Shown here one piece after another: positions 45,301 to 57,789 of a stretch of 64,000 nt of DNA (the first letter of the stretch is position 1; every line of letters begins with the position of its first letter). The notes under the pieces are model-generated. The model did not search any database. It was not told where the DNA came from and was given only the letters and a program-made list of their open reading frames with translations. The position numbers were made by a program, and so were the translations under genes. Source of the DNA: Benincasa hispida (Eukaryota; Streptophyta; Magnoliopsida; Cucurbitales; Cucurbitaceae); NCBI RefSeq assembly GCF_009727055.1, contig NC_052357.1, positions 15,171,021 through 15,235,020 of the forward strand, read 5' to 3'.

Positions 45301-46419
45301 TTTGCTCCACTCTCCTAAATTTTCCCTCCTTCCAACACATCGCACATAACATTCTATACTTAGCCAAATTTCCAAATTTCCCCTTTGCCCAAGTACTCTT
45401 TCCAAGATCTTGTGCCCAATGCATAGCAATGCCTGGTCCAATACTTATTCAATTTTCCTTGCTTCCAATGCATCAACATCTATATAATGTGTCCACCATA
45501 GTTTTTCCAACGCATGGCCACCCTAGTGTCCATACATAACCTCACACCACCTCTATTCCTTTGGCCATCACACACACACATTGCCTCATGCATTAATACT
45601 ACCTTTCATCAACGCATGCCTACTTTTGGTTTATATACTTAGCCAAAATTTCACCAATTAAGACTTAACTCAAACTACTAAAGGAAAATCTATCCAACAC
45701 TTAGAAATTTTCTTCACTTCAACATAGGATTTAACTTTTACTTAGTTAATTCCTTTTAACACCTGCTTAAGTAGGAAAAATGGAAATCTAAGTTTCACAT
45801 CGGGAGAGTCAGATTAGAGCCGCATAATCAAGAGATAGAAGCTTAGGAATAAGTTCTATTTTCTATTAATGCATCACATGCACCTTAGAGATAGGATATG
45901 ATTGTATACGGTCACCTTGTACCTATGTGCATCATTCATCATCGCAGGCAAGAAATAGAGACTTAGGAATAAGCTCTATAGACATCATCGCATACATCGC
46001 ATGTGTCCTAAAACTAGGAGCTATCGCATTTACATTGGAAAATGAATTGTCGTCGCATGTGTGTAGCATGATCGCATAGCTTGAATGCAATCTCGAGAAG
46101 CGCAAGCTAAAGACCTTCTCAACTTGTTCCTCTGTATACTCAGTGTATCTTTCGCATTATTAGCTCTTTTCTCAATTCCATCGCATAAACTTTATACCTT
46201 TAAACAACACACCAACCAACGTATTGAATTATTTGTTACCGCAAAGTAATCAAAAATTACCATCATATACTGTTCCTTAGTCCCTGTGTTCGACCCTGGG
46301 CTTACCAGGCAACTTAGTAGGGTTTATACTTGGATCTTGCTAAGAAAACTTGCATGCACAACACATATTCTACCATCGCATTCTACACTATTATTTCATC
46401 GCATTAACAACATGCATCA
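42322..46419 (+). repeat. Solo Athila LTR (subfamily B), interrupted by a solo gypsy LTR
   Basis: Starts TGATAACGGGCAGAAATGC at 42322 and ends ACATGCATCA at 46419. The flanks CAGGA (42317-42321) and CAGAA (46420-46424) match at 4 of 5. A TATA box CTATAAATA lies at 42827-42835. Without the 2457 bp insert at 43343-45799 the LTR is about 1.64 kb, the normal size. There is no internal region. Confidence 0.8.
43343..45799 (-). repeat. Solo gypsy LTR nested in the Athila LTR
   Basis: On the minus strand it runs TGTGAAACTTAG ... GAGGTGTGACA. The flanks TCCGG (43338-43342) and TCGGG (45800-45804) match at 4 of 5. It is the same family as 10310-13082: both carry the CTGCAGCAGTTATCAACC-type end, a TATTTATAG/CTATAAATA TATA box (here near 44644) and many ATGCGT/ACGCAT words. 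Its ACGCAT-rich part (44510-45640) is less GC-rich than in the other copy. Confidence 0.8.
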
Positions 46420-46424
46420 CAGAA

Positions 46425-47393
46425 AAATGTGAAGAGGCACTAGATGATGGCGCTACACGACAGATAGAAAAAGCAAGGCGATGGTGCTACACAATCAGGC
46501 AGACACTAGACGATCGACATCAGCGCTACACGATGAACCAAGCGTCACTAGAGCTAGTGAGAGCAACCGATTCGACAGTTTTCTTGAGGTCTTGTCTGAT
46601 TCAGCCTCTAAAGGTTTTTAGCTGGTCCATTTCAGGCTATTCTGGTTCGGTTCAAGTTGTTTGGGTTCGGTTTGGAGTGGTTCGAGGGATCCAAAATCAA
46701 CTTTAAAGCAACTAGCTGTTTTATAATAATTAGGCTTTTGTTTGCTTGTTTATGCCAAAATTAAAACCATATCAGTTTGTGTTTAATTGTTTATGCATGT
46801 GATGTGTGTAATAATTAAATAAATATTATATATGCATACAGTATGCCATGTAGATTTAAAACACAAACGTAAGAAGCATGTTACATGCATTGAAAGTATG
46901 TTATAAATTATTATAATATATAGCATGCATGTATAGGGTTTTCTTTTGATATAAATGTTGTATTAAAATGCCTTTGATGAATGTTATGGATGTTTAACAT
47001 GTCTAATTTATGTAAGACGTTATAAAATTGAATTAGATTTTAAAATCCATAACAAAGAAACACAACATGCTCATTTAGGTTAACAACTAGATTTAACCGT
47101 TAATATAGATTGTTACCTTATAAAATTTGGTTACAAACTCAAATCGGTTCATAAACCTATCTAAGGCTGAGGGTACTTAAGTTGACGGTTTTCGTAACAC
47201 CTCCTACCTAGGGATTATGACCGAAAGATTGAGCATTGTTAATGGATTTTATGAGCCTGCGTGAGCGGTGTAAGGTTTAAAACTGGTTTAAACACTTAGA
47301 CATCGTAGGGTTATATCCAACTATAATTGTTATACTTAGATAAAAATGATATAGACTTAGGTAAATTTAGCCATTTTGTACCTAAGTAAATAG
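46425..47393 (+). repeat. Copia LTR end and leader-like sequence
   Basis: 46425-46560 continues the ACGATCG-type array. 46735-47050 contains GCATGTGATGT and repeated TTATAAA / TATAAATGTTGTATT words like those at 15490-15900. No coding frame is supported. After removing the solo LTR at 47399-49085 it is contiguous with the region before the copia gag at 49818, so it may be the 5' leader of that element. Confidence 0.45.
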
Positions 47394-47398
47394 ATACC

Positions 47399-49085
47399 TG
47401 ATGCGTTGTAAATTGTGATGCGATTATGGTATGAGTTGCGGTGATATGTTATGCATTGCACATGCAAGTTTTCCTAATAACACCCAAGTATAAGCCTCAA
47501 TAGGGTTCTTGGTAAGTCCAGGGTCAAACACAGGGACTACTTAGTAAATATGTGACAGTTAATTTGATTCTCTTGCGGTGGTGAAAACAAATAAGTTGGG
47601 TAGTGTTTTGATTACGTATATTTCCTAGGCGACGGAGTTCGAATAAGAAGTTGATGAAATCGAGAGTTACAATGAGTATGCGATGAACGGGTTGAGAAAG
47701 GGTTTAGCTAACACTTCCTAAGATTGTGTACAAGTTATGCGATCATGCTACACACAAAAAACAGCATGTCATCTCTCAATGCAACTACCATAATTCCTAT
47801 TTCTAAGACGCATGCAATTTATATGAAAATGTTGGTAGGACTTATGTCTAAGCCTCTCGTCTATGCGATGATGAATGATGCACACATACACAAAGTGACC
47901 GCATACTATCATATCCTATTTCCAGGGTGCATGTGATGCATTAATAGCAATAGAACTTATGTCTAAGTTTCTATCTCTTGCTTATGCAGTTCTAATCTGA
48001 CTCTCTCAAGCCTAGATTCTAATCTGACTCTCTCAAGTCTATATTCTATCTTTAGAATACTCTCTCAAGTATCTCTAAAGGGTGAATGATGCATACATAA
48101 GACAAAATGATCGCATAAAATGTAAATCTTAGGTCATGCTAGCTAAGTACTTCTCAACCCATTCGGAAATTTAGCTACTCATGCAAAATGTGGAGAGATT
48201 GAACATAAGTTGAAATGAGATTTCCATTTTCTATAAATAAAATGTTGAATACAGAATAGTAATGGAATATAGAGATAAGAAGCCCAGTAGCAATGTCTTG
48301 CTTCTCGTGGCCTTTTACATTGTCTTTTTCACTATAACTCTGTCTAGATGAATATTGTTGCTTTCGCAAGTGTTAGCCCTCTCTCTGTTTGTAGCGCTTT
48401 CTGGCAATCTCTCGAGCTGTTCAGGAATGATCTCTTGGCTTCTTCGTCTCTTAGCTCGTCTCCTTCCTCTAAATCTAAGTATCAATATGAACAGACTAAC
48501 GACTCTCTATCTGATTCTCTATATGATATATGGCGATCTAACTTCTTCAACCCTTCTACTCTGGTGGCCTTCGGTATTTATAGAACTCAAGGTGAAGCAA
48601 CCTTTCTCTCTAATGATTGCAATGATGGCCGGTCATTAAATCTCCTGCACTTATGTGTCAATTAATGGTCACCGAAAGTTGAGTGTACTTGCTACAGTGT
48701 GGCTTTAACAGCTTGTCAACTAAATTTGGATTTGACCATCATCAGCTTTCCATCCCATCATGATTTATTATGCTGTCACCTTGATGTGCAGTCTTTATGC
48801 GGCCACTTTCTTGAGTAACTTCTCACGATCATATGATCACATGATTTTTTTATCACAATCTTTCAAGCACGTGGACACCTAATTCCTTGATCGCAATTTT
48901 ACTTGCGCCAATGCATTTTTCCTGCATAAAATAAGTAAATTAACTGCTTTTATGCGATGGCCGCATGCGATCACAATTTTCTCAATTTAACACTTTTGGA
49001 CACGATATTGTTTATTTTTACCGTCTCATTCTCTCGTTGTTTTACTTATTTGAGCTGTAATAACATGTATTTCTACTCGTTATCA
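47399..49085 (-). repeat. Solo Athila LTR (subfamily B) with perfect target duplication
   Basis: On the minus strand it starts TGATAACGAGTAGAAATAC at 49085 and ends ACGCATCA at 47399. The perfect 5 bp duplication ATACC lies at 47394-47398 and 49086-49090. The minus-strand TATA box is near 48572-48582. It is 1687 bp, with no PBS or internal part. Confidence 0.9.
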
Positions 49086-49090
49086 ATACC

Positions 49091-49817
49091 CAAACATATA
49101 GAGCCCTTCAGTGGGAGATTAACAATATATTCGATATATAGTTATTAGCTCTCACGTCCTCAAGAGTTCATACTGTGAGATCCATGTTAGGCTTCGTGTC
49201 GCTTTTACCTCGACTACTCCATTCGAAAAGTGTTTGCATGGGTCAATAACAAGGTGAATGAAGGAAGAAGTTCATAGTAAGTGGGTGAAGGAAATGTATC
49301 AACATTGTCCTACTGTCTCCTCTATTAGTTTGAACCGTGAGATTCCTATGTTGCGTCTGCTGTCGTTTTTAGGCGGAACTAGCTAGTCGTTAACCATAGC
49401 GATCCCCTCAGAAGGTTGTAATATAGGATTTGGAATAACCCAAGCTTCAGTAAATGAATAAGGTCTTATGGTTCCATCTTGGGTACTGTCTTCTATTTCG
49501 GGGGCATATTCATACTGTTCTATAAGATCTAAAAATGGTTGGTCACACTTACAATAATTACTAATTGTTAGTAAAGATCTTGACCGAAAACGATAACTAA
49601 AAGAACTATAGGAGTAAAGAGTTATTTTGATATAGTATTTGGTCAAGAATTGTCTTGCTTCAGTGAAGGAATTCTTGGCTGCCCCTCGGTAGCAACTGTT
49701 CTAAATCACTAAACTATCGTTGCAAATAGATAAAGATTTATTTGGTACTTTATTATTTTGCTAAAATTGGATTAAATGCATAAATGTTTTATGGAATTTG
49801 TTTAAATTATTTCAGCA
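49091..49817. other. Leader region before copia gag, with an unexplained minus-strand frame
   Basis: No PBS or LTR is seen. A minus-strand open frame, 49646-49383, encodes 87 codons (start MTKYYIKITLYSYSS, with CKCDQPFLDLIEQYEYAPE and WVIPNPILQPSEG). I do not recognise it. Its low-repeat, protein-like composition stands out from the surrounding frames. Confidence 0.35.
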
Positions 49818-52800
49818 ATGTCGAATTCAATCATACAATTGCTAGCTTCCGATAAATTTTAATAGTGAAGGATATTCAAACTGGAAATCCTAGTTGTGGA
49901 TGATTTGAGGTTTGTGTTGATGGAGGAATGTCCTCTGGTTCCCAGTACAACAACGAATTGAAATGTTCGGGACATCTATGATCGATTGGTAAGAGCTAAT
50001 GAGGAAGCTTGGGCCTACATCTTAGCAAGTATATTTGATGTACTTAATAAGAAACATGAGGTAATGCCCATTGCTCGTTAGATAATGGCATCGCTCCAAG
50101 AGATGTTCGAGCAACCGTCATTCACTGTTCAATATGAAGCCATTAAGTATGTCTACATTACTTGCATGAAAGATGGAGCCAATGTTAGAGAACATGTTCT
50201 CGATATGATGGTCCATTTTAATGTTGCTAAGGCTCATGGGGTGATCATAGATGAAACAAGTTAAGTAAGTATGATATTAGAATCTCTCCCAGAGAATTAT
50301 CTGCCATTCAGAACTAGTGCTGTTATGAACAAAATTACTTATAATTTGACCATGTTGTTGAACGAATTACAAGCATATCAGTCTATGATGAGACTTAAGG
50401 AGAAAAAAGTAAATGTTATTTCTAAACCCAAGAAGTTTTTTAAGAGGTCGACGTCAAGAACAAGACCACTGATAACAAAACTCGGTTTCTTCTTCTTCGA
50501 AAGACAAATCTGTACAAATGAAGAAAAATGGTAAAGAGAATAAGAAAACCACTACTAAGAAAAATAAAAACAAAACTCCCAAAAGAAAATGTTTCCATTG
50601 TGGAGAAATTGGGCACTGGAAGCGTAACTGCCCAAAGTATTTAGCTGAAAAGAAAGAGGAAAAGGCGAAACAAGGTAAATCAGATTTACCAATAGTTGAA
50701 ACATGTCTAGTGGAGAATATTCACCTTACCTAGATATTGGATTCAGGTGCCGCTAATCATGTTTGCACTTTTCTATAGGAAACTAGTTCTTGGAGAGAAC
50801 TTGCTGAATAGGAAATGACTTTCAAGGTGGGAATGGGTGAAGCTATTTCAGCTCATGCAATGGGAGATGTCAAGCTATTTTTTGGAGAGTCTTTTATCTT
50901 ACTTAGGAATGTATATTATGTACCTAAGATGAACAGAAACTTAATCCACATTTCCTATCTACTAGAAAATATGTACAGTATATCTTTTGAATCTAATGAA
51001 GTGTTTGTTTTTTCAAGAATTGTTCATATTTATTCTGCAAGACTCAAAAATAACTTGTACGTATTAAAACCAACTAAAGAAAAGGTCATTCTAAATATAG
51101 AGATGTTTAAAACGGCTAAGACTCAATATAAAAAACAGAAAATTTCTCATAATGCCTATCTCTGGCACCTCAGACTTGGTCACATTAATCTCAATAGGAT
51201 TGAAAGATTAATAAAAATGATCATCTAAATCAGTTAGAAGATAATTCTTTACCTCAATGTGAATCATGTCTTGAGGGGAAAATGACAAAAACATCTTTTT
51301 CTGACAAAGGTCTTTGTTCCAAAGTGCCTCTGAAATTTATACATTCAGACGTATGTGGTCCGATGAATATAAAAGCACGAGTAGGCTATCAGTATTTCGT
51401 CAGTTTTATTGATGATTACTCTAGATATGGACACATTTACTTAATCAGTCATAAGTCTGAAACTCTTGAAAAGTTCAAAAAATTTAAGATTGAGACAAGA
51501 AAATTTTTAAGTAAAAGAATTAAAACATTTGATCTGATCGAGGTGGTGAGTATATGGATTTACAATTTCAGAACTATCTAGTAGATCATGGAATTCAATC
51601 CTCACTCACAGCACCTGGAACACCACAACAGATGGTGTTGTAGAAAGGAGAAATCGAACCTTGTTAGACATGGTCCGTTCAATGATGAGTTATGTTCAGT
51701 TACTTCAATCCTTTTGAGGGTATGCAACACATATTGCAATATTTATTCTAAACATTATTCCTTCAAAAAGTGTTGCAAAAACACTGTATGAACTATGGAA
51801 AGGACATAAAACTAGTTTACATCATTTTCATATCTAGGTTGTCCAACACATGTGTTGGTACAAAATCCTGAGAAATTGGAAACACGTTCGAAATTATGTC
51901 TTTTTGTAGGATACCCTAAAGAAACAAAAGAAGGATTGTTCTATGATCCCCAAGAAGAAAAAGTATTTGTATCGACAAATGTTATATTATTTGAAGAAGA
52001 TCATATTACAAGAAATAACCAAAGATGCTACAAAAATATCAACAAGAGATGTTAATCAAGCTAGTCCATCAAGAACTATTGTTGTCCCGTCACGTCCATC
52101 CCAAGAGTTGAGTATGCCTCGACCTAATGGGAGGATTATTCAACAATCCGAATGCTATATGGGTTTAACATAAACTCAAAACATCACACAGGATGATGGT
52201 TTAAAAGATCCATTTACCTTCAAAAAGGCAATGGAAAATGTTAACAGGGAACAGTAAAAAAAAGCCATGGACGTTGAAATGGAGTCTATGTATTTCAACT
52301 TTGTCTAGGAACTTGTAGATCAACCACATAGGGTTAAACCTATAAGTTGCAAATGGGTCTACAATAGGAAAAGAGACCAAATTGGCAAGATGAAAACCTA
52401 TAAAGCTAGACTTGTGGCAAAAGATTCTACCCAAAGAGAAGGGGTTGATTATGAAGAAACTTTTTCTCCTATTGCCATGATAAAGTAAATTAGAATACTT
52501 CTATCCATTGCCACATATTGTGACTATGAAATATGGAAAATGGATATCAAGAAAGATTTTCTAAATGGCTATCTTGATGAAAGTATTTTTATGTCTCAAT
52601 TAGAAGGGTTCATCGAACAAGGACAGGAATAGAAAGTCTATAAGCTTAACTGATCCATTTGTGGATTAAAACAAGCATCCAGATCCAGGAATATAAGGTT
52701 TGACACTGCGATCAAATCTTATGGCTTTGAACATAATGTTGATGAACCTCGTGTATACAAGAAGATAGCCAATAGCATTCTTAGTTCTTTCAGTTGATGA

Positions 52801-53764
52801 TATCTTGCTCATTGGGAATGAGACAAGCTTCCTTACTGACGTAAAAAGATGGTTAGCAATACGATTCTAAATGAAAGATTTGGTTCATGTTCAATACGTT
52901 CTAGGAATACAAATCTTTTGGAATCGAAAGAATAGAACTCTAGCACTATCTCAAGCATCTTATATTGACAAAATGTTGTCAAAATGTAATATGAAAAATT
53001 CTAAAAGAGGTATGTTACCTTTTAGACATGGAATTCATTTGTCAAAGGAACAGTGTCCTAAGATACCTCAAGATGTTAAGGAAATGACAAGAATTCCATA
53101 CACATCTGTAGTTAGGAGTTTGATGTACGCAATGTTATATACACGGCCTAATATATGCTTTACAGTTGGAATCGTCAATAGGTTCCAATCCAATCCAAGA
53201 CAAAGTCATTTGAGTGTTGTCAAAACCATCCTCAAGTATCTAAGGAGAACGAGGGACTATATGTTTGTGTATGCACCTAAGGATTTGATCCTCACAGGAT
53301 ACACTGATTCTGATATCCAGACTGACGTAGATTCAAGGAAATCTACTTCAGGATCAATTTTCACTCTCAATGGAGGAGCTATCATTTAGAGAAGCATTAA
53401 ACAAAGTTGTATCGCTGACTCCACAATGGAAGCATAATACGTGGCCGCATATGAAGCTGCTTAAGAAGCAGTATGCCTATGCAAATTCTCGGTTGATTTT
53501 GAAGTAGTTCCAGATATGCATCTATCTATCACATTGTATTGTGACAATAGTGGTGCTGTGGCCCACAAAAAAAAAACCGAGGAGTCACAACCTGGAAAAC
53601 ATATTGAAAGAAAGTACCATCTCATCAGAGAGATTGTACACCGAGGAGATATGGTCACCACAAAGATAGCCTCTGAAGACAACCTTGCTGATCCATTTAC
53701 AAAGGTACTCTCGGCTAAAGTGTTTGAGGACCACCTTGTTGGACTAAGACTCCGAGCGATGTAA
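49818..53764 (+). pseudogene. Ty1/copia gag-pol (degenerate)
   Basis: gag starts at the ATG at 49818 (SNSIIQLLASDKF). Zinc knuckle CFHCGEIGHWKRNC at 50590-50631. Protease word ILDSGAANH just after a TAG at 50731-50733. Integrase zinc region WHLRLGHIN (51167-51193), CESCLEGKMTK, then the core SDVCGP and SFIDDYSRY. RT from MDVEMESMY (52265), with SVDDILLIG in place of YVDD near 52790. RNase H includes LTGYTDSD (53290-53313), LYCDNSGA and ADPFTKVLSAKVFEDHL. More than ten stops or frameshifts occur. The longest open stretch is 52871-53389 (172 codons). The type matches the gag/pol proteins common in cucurbits. Confidence 0.9.
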
Positions 53765-55757
53765 TCTAGAGCAAGTGGGAGAATATCAATGACATTAAAA
53801 ATGCCCTAGTTTATTGTATTTTCCCTTTATGTTTCTCAACATTGTATTTTTTATATTTTTTCTCACTGGAGTCTTAGTCCAAGTAGGAGATTGTTGGGAA
53901 TGTCCTAGAACTCGCAGTTCGTGTTGAACATTCTATTTATCAATAAGTTATTATTGAGTAATTTATTCAATAAAGTTGTTGATTTTGCATTCTATTATTA
54001 AAATCCAATAAACATATCCATGGCTATAGTATGAATACTTTAACTTTATGTGGTGATATAAACAGGATCGAGTTGGTAGTATATAGCCTAAATGGTCTAA
54101 TGAGTATATGGATGAAATTGGGTATCTCACCTGGTAACACTATTGGATGCAGTCCATTTTGTAGGTAATACAAATGATATGATCCATAGATTATTCATGT
54201 AGAGATATATGAGTGGAGGTATCCTATGCAATGAGTTTGCATATAGACTGGACCACGAAATAATCACTTTTCTTTATAACGATAGTTTACTGCTAAAACT
54301 GACTATTTCATTTTAAGTAACCTAGGATAACTCGATCTTAATCCTAAGCTAGCTATAAACTCCTATTTGTTTGGGATTATCCTTTAATCTGCATGGGTGA
54401 GAGTAGTCCAACAACACTGCTTAATAAGCCTTCCATTTTGGAGATAAGACTGGATGAATAGTTGAGGAATAGCCTTACAAGATGGAATTCACTCCAACCC
54501 TATTTAGGGTTAGCAGATAGGTTGTTCTCTTAAGTACTGATTCCAGATCTTGAACAATCGAGGCCTCGCCTTCTCATGACAGAGAAATGACTTGATTCAT
54601 AAGTATTATGAATCAAATTGTTCATTAGAGGGTCAGTGGGTACTTAAGGAACATGATATATTCATAGGGGTAAAATGGTGATCTTGACCCAACTCTGATT
54701 ACGAATAACCTATAAAGGATCGACTTACTAATCATGATTATATTGAGTGGACATAATATATCTATAGTGAGGGGAGTTTAACTACAGGCTTTAGTGGAGT
54801 GACCCATTAGTTAACGAATGAGGGTTAATTTGGTGTAATGAGTTTAGTCAATTAATCTCGGATTGTTGGAGCCCATCATCTTTAGGTCCGTGAGGTCCTC
54901 CTACTAGCTCATAAATGGATTAGCGTTAGAATGACGTTATAAGTTAATTTGAAACGTTCAAATTAAAATTAAAGGAATTAGTAATTATATGAGATATAAT
55001 TACACGTTTGATTTTAAGAATTATACGGAATAAGATAATTAATATTTAAATATGGTTTAAATATATGAAGGTGGATTTTGTAAAATTAATTTAATATTTG
55101 ATATTAAATTAATTAGAATTAATTGAATTATTTAAATAATTATTTATTAATTTTATTAGAAAATTAATTCATAAATTAATTTTGCAAAATTAATAATATT
55201 TTCAATTTTTGAAATCATTTGGTAAAAATTTAAATGTTTGAAAAACAACACAAAATGGAATTATGGTTTTTTCCATTAACACCTCCAACTAGCTCACACC
55301 AAACCCACTTGAATTTGGCTTCAATAACTCCAAGCATGAGCTGCATCTCATGCAACCATCTTCCTTGCATGAAAGACCTGCAATAAATAGAGAGGATTGG
55401 AGTGGAATTGAGGCATGCATCTATAGACTTTTTACTGAAAAATTCGAGTTGAAGAAGTTGTTCTTTAAATGGGTTGTTGCAATGAGTTATTCTCTAAGTT
55501 CACTTCAATCAAGCTTATTTTGAGTCCCATAACTCAATCTAAAGCTCCAAGAGAATAGTGGAGAAGATTTTAAGGTGGTTCACAACAAGATTCGGAGAAG
55601 CTTACAACTGAGAATCAAGATTTCAAGAAGTTCTACAAAGGTATGGCTTGAAACCCTCTTGTTATTGTATGAGCATGCTTTAGTTACTACCGAATTTAAT
55701 GAATTAGAGTACTTATTGATCCTTGTTACTTCCGTTGTGTGCTGATATACTCTAACA
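53765..55757 (+). repeat. Copia 3' LTR (1.87 kb) with preceding polypurine tract
   Basis: The stretch after the pol stop contains AGAGCAAGTGGGAGA (53767) and CAAGTAGGAGAT (53880-53891). The LTR then starts TGTTGGGAATGTCC at 53892 and ends ATACTCTAACA at 55757. The matching 5' LTR is not found upstream of gag. The right flank is TATAG, inside another copia LTR. Confidence 0.85.
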
Positions 55758-56491
55758 TATAGTCCTACCATTAAACCGAGTCCCTCTCAATCATAGAGAG
55801 GGTGGGACACCTTGTTCAAGACTAAGAGTCAGTATTTAAGAGAGCAACCTATTTGCTAACCTGAATCGGGTAGTAGTGAATTCCATCTTGCAGGATAATG
55901 TCCTTAGCTATCTACTTGGTCTTACCTATAAATGGGAGACTTATTGAGCGGCGATGTTGAGTCACTCTCACTCTTGCATATTAAAGGATAATCCCGAATA
56001 AACAGAAGTTCATAGTTAACTAAGGATTAAGATCGAGTTACCTTAGATCATCTTATTGAAATAGTCAGTTTTAACAGTAAATGACGTTATAAAGAAAAGT
56101 GACTATTTCGTGGTTAGGTCTTATGCAAATATTTTTAGCATAGAATGCCCCCACTCGCATGTCTCGCATGAGCGATTTCACGATCATATCGTTTGTATCA
56201 AATACAAAGCAGGCCGCATCCATAGTGTCCCTAGGATAAGGTACCCAATCCTATCCTTATACTTATAGACCGTTTTGACTATATACTCAAACATGATCCT
56301 CTTTTATGCCTTCACATAAAGTTCAAGTATTCATGATATAGCCAGAGGTTCGTTCATTCATTGGATTTAAGCTTTAAGTGTGTAGTTTATATATTCAATA
56401 ATAATTTTTTAAAATTTCAATAACATCTTTATTGAAAATAAAATATGTTTAATGTTTATAAATTGCGAGTTTTAGGACATACAACCCAACA
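55758..56491 (-). repeat. Copia 3' LTR fragment, minus strand
   Basis: On the minus strand it starts TGTTGGGTTGTATGTCC at 56491, preceded by a polypurine tract GGAGGTGGAAGT (56503-56492). It matches 35590-36283 and is cut at 55758, where the plus-strand copia ends. The plus-strand copia therefore probably inserted into it. Confidence 0.75.
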
Positions 56492-56504
56492 ACTTCCACC
56501 TCCA

Positions 56505-57079
56505 AATTTATTTTTTTGTTATCTATTTTTTACCAATTATTTGAAAAACCTAGCCAAAATTTGAAAACAAAAAAAAAGTGTAGCTTTTAAAAACTTTTTT
56601 TTTAAAAAAAAAAAAAGCTAAGAATTCAACCATTGTATTTAAAAAAGATGAAAATTATTGTAAGAAATATGAAGGATATATACTTAATTTTCAAAAATAA
56701 AAAATAAAATAGTTACCAAATAGAATCTTCATTGCTAGTTTTCAAGTCATATGCAATTAAAAACAAACATTGATTATGGTTTGTGAACACATCTCCTCTC
56801 CTTATTGTTTTGCTATTTGGTTACATACAGTATAATGGTAAATTTTCCTTTTAACCATCAATTCATTTTATTATGAGTACTTTTTTGTTGAATAGGGTAG
56901 ATCGATCAAAAGGAAGGAAAAGAGATTACCCAAATCAATAATGTTGTTTTTTTCTCTCACCTTTGGAGTAAAACATTAATGAATATAATACGATATATCG
57001 TTTTCAAACAATAGACATGTGGTCCAATCAAAGGTTTGAGAAAACTTAGATGCTCTTTCTTTTGTGCAAGTTGGTACAT
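56505..57079. other. AT-rich non-coding stretch
   Basis: Poly-A and poly-T runs, with words that recur inverted at 27880-28060. A short frame at 57036-57221 has no recognisable product. Confidence 0.4.
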
Positions 57080-57785
57080 AATTTCTTGGCATTATTGTCC
57101 CAGAGAAATTTGCAGGTTATCCTTTTCTTTTTCAAAGTTTGTTTTCCTCTGTCCATTATTGCTATTTCTGATTGGATTTCAAATTGAGATGATGAAGGAC
57201 CCAATTAGATGGTGTGAATGAATATACAACTTTATTGAAATCATGATGTTTTGTCTCTTTCATCCTTTTATTCCTTTTTTTTTTTTTTTTTTTGAATCAC
57301 TTTGGACCATTTGCCACTAATGTTTTCCTTTTTTTTGAAGTTAATTTACCTTTAAAAAGAAGACGTACAAAAGAAAAGCAACTCAAAAGTGGTAGTACAA
57401 CATTTTATTTGAGTGCATAGACCAAGACTTCTTTTTTACTTAAAAAAAAAAAAAAATCCCAAACACACATTTTTAACGAAAGCCAAATTTGTGGTATCAA
57501 TAATTACACATTACAAATATTATTAGCCCCTTGATTCCAACTTGATCTCACCTCTCTTGAGCATTCCTCCAAAATTTCTACGTACCATCTTTTTACTAAA
57601 GATAATAAACTCAAAGGATAGCATTTTTTTTATATGTATTATTGTTGATAGTGACGATTTTAATTATAGTCACCTGGTTTTTTATAATTGATTTGGGAAG
57701 AGTTTTTCTACATTAAAAATTACCGCTGTTATTGTAATCTATTGTTTATATTATTTTAATTTATGCTTACTAATTAGTTCCTATT
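57080..57785 (+). repeat. Paralogue of the 25.9-27.7 kb segment, without SINE and CER1-like exon
   Basis: Similar in order to 25895-26130 (TTTGCAG, TTTTTCAAAGTTT, TTGGATTTCAAA), 26530-26640 (AAATCCCAAACACA, TTGTGGTATCAATAATTA, ACACATTACAAATATTA) and 27500-27720 (GGGAAGAGTTTTTCTACATTAAAAA, TTATTGTA). It lacks the (ATT)n tract, the exon at 26678-26815 and the SINE. Confidence 0.65.
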
Positions 57786-57789
57786 CTAT

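Noticed and set aside
49383..49646. Plastid or mitochondrial gene fragment
   Set aside because: I compared the peptide from memory with common plastid proteins and could not place it, so I leave it unassigned rather than name a gene.
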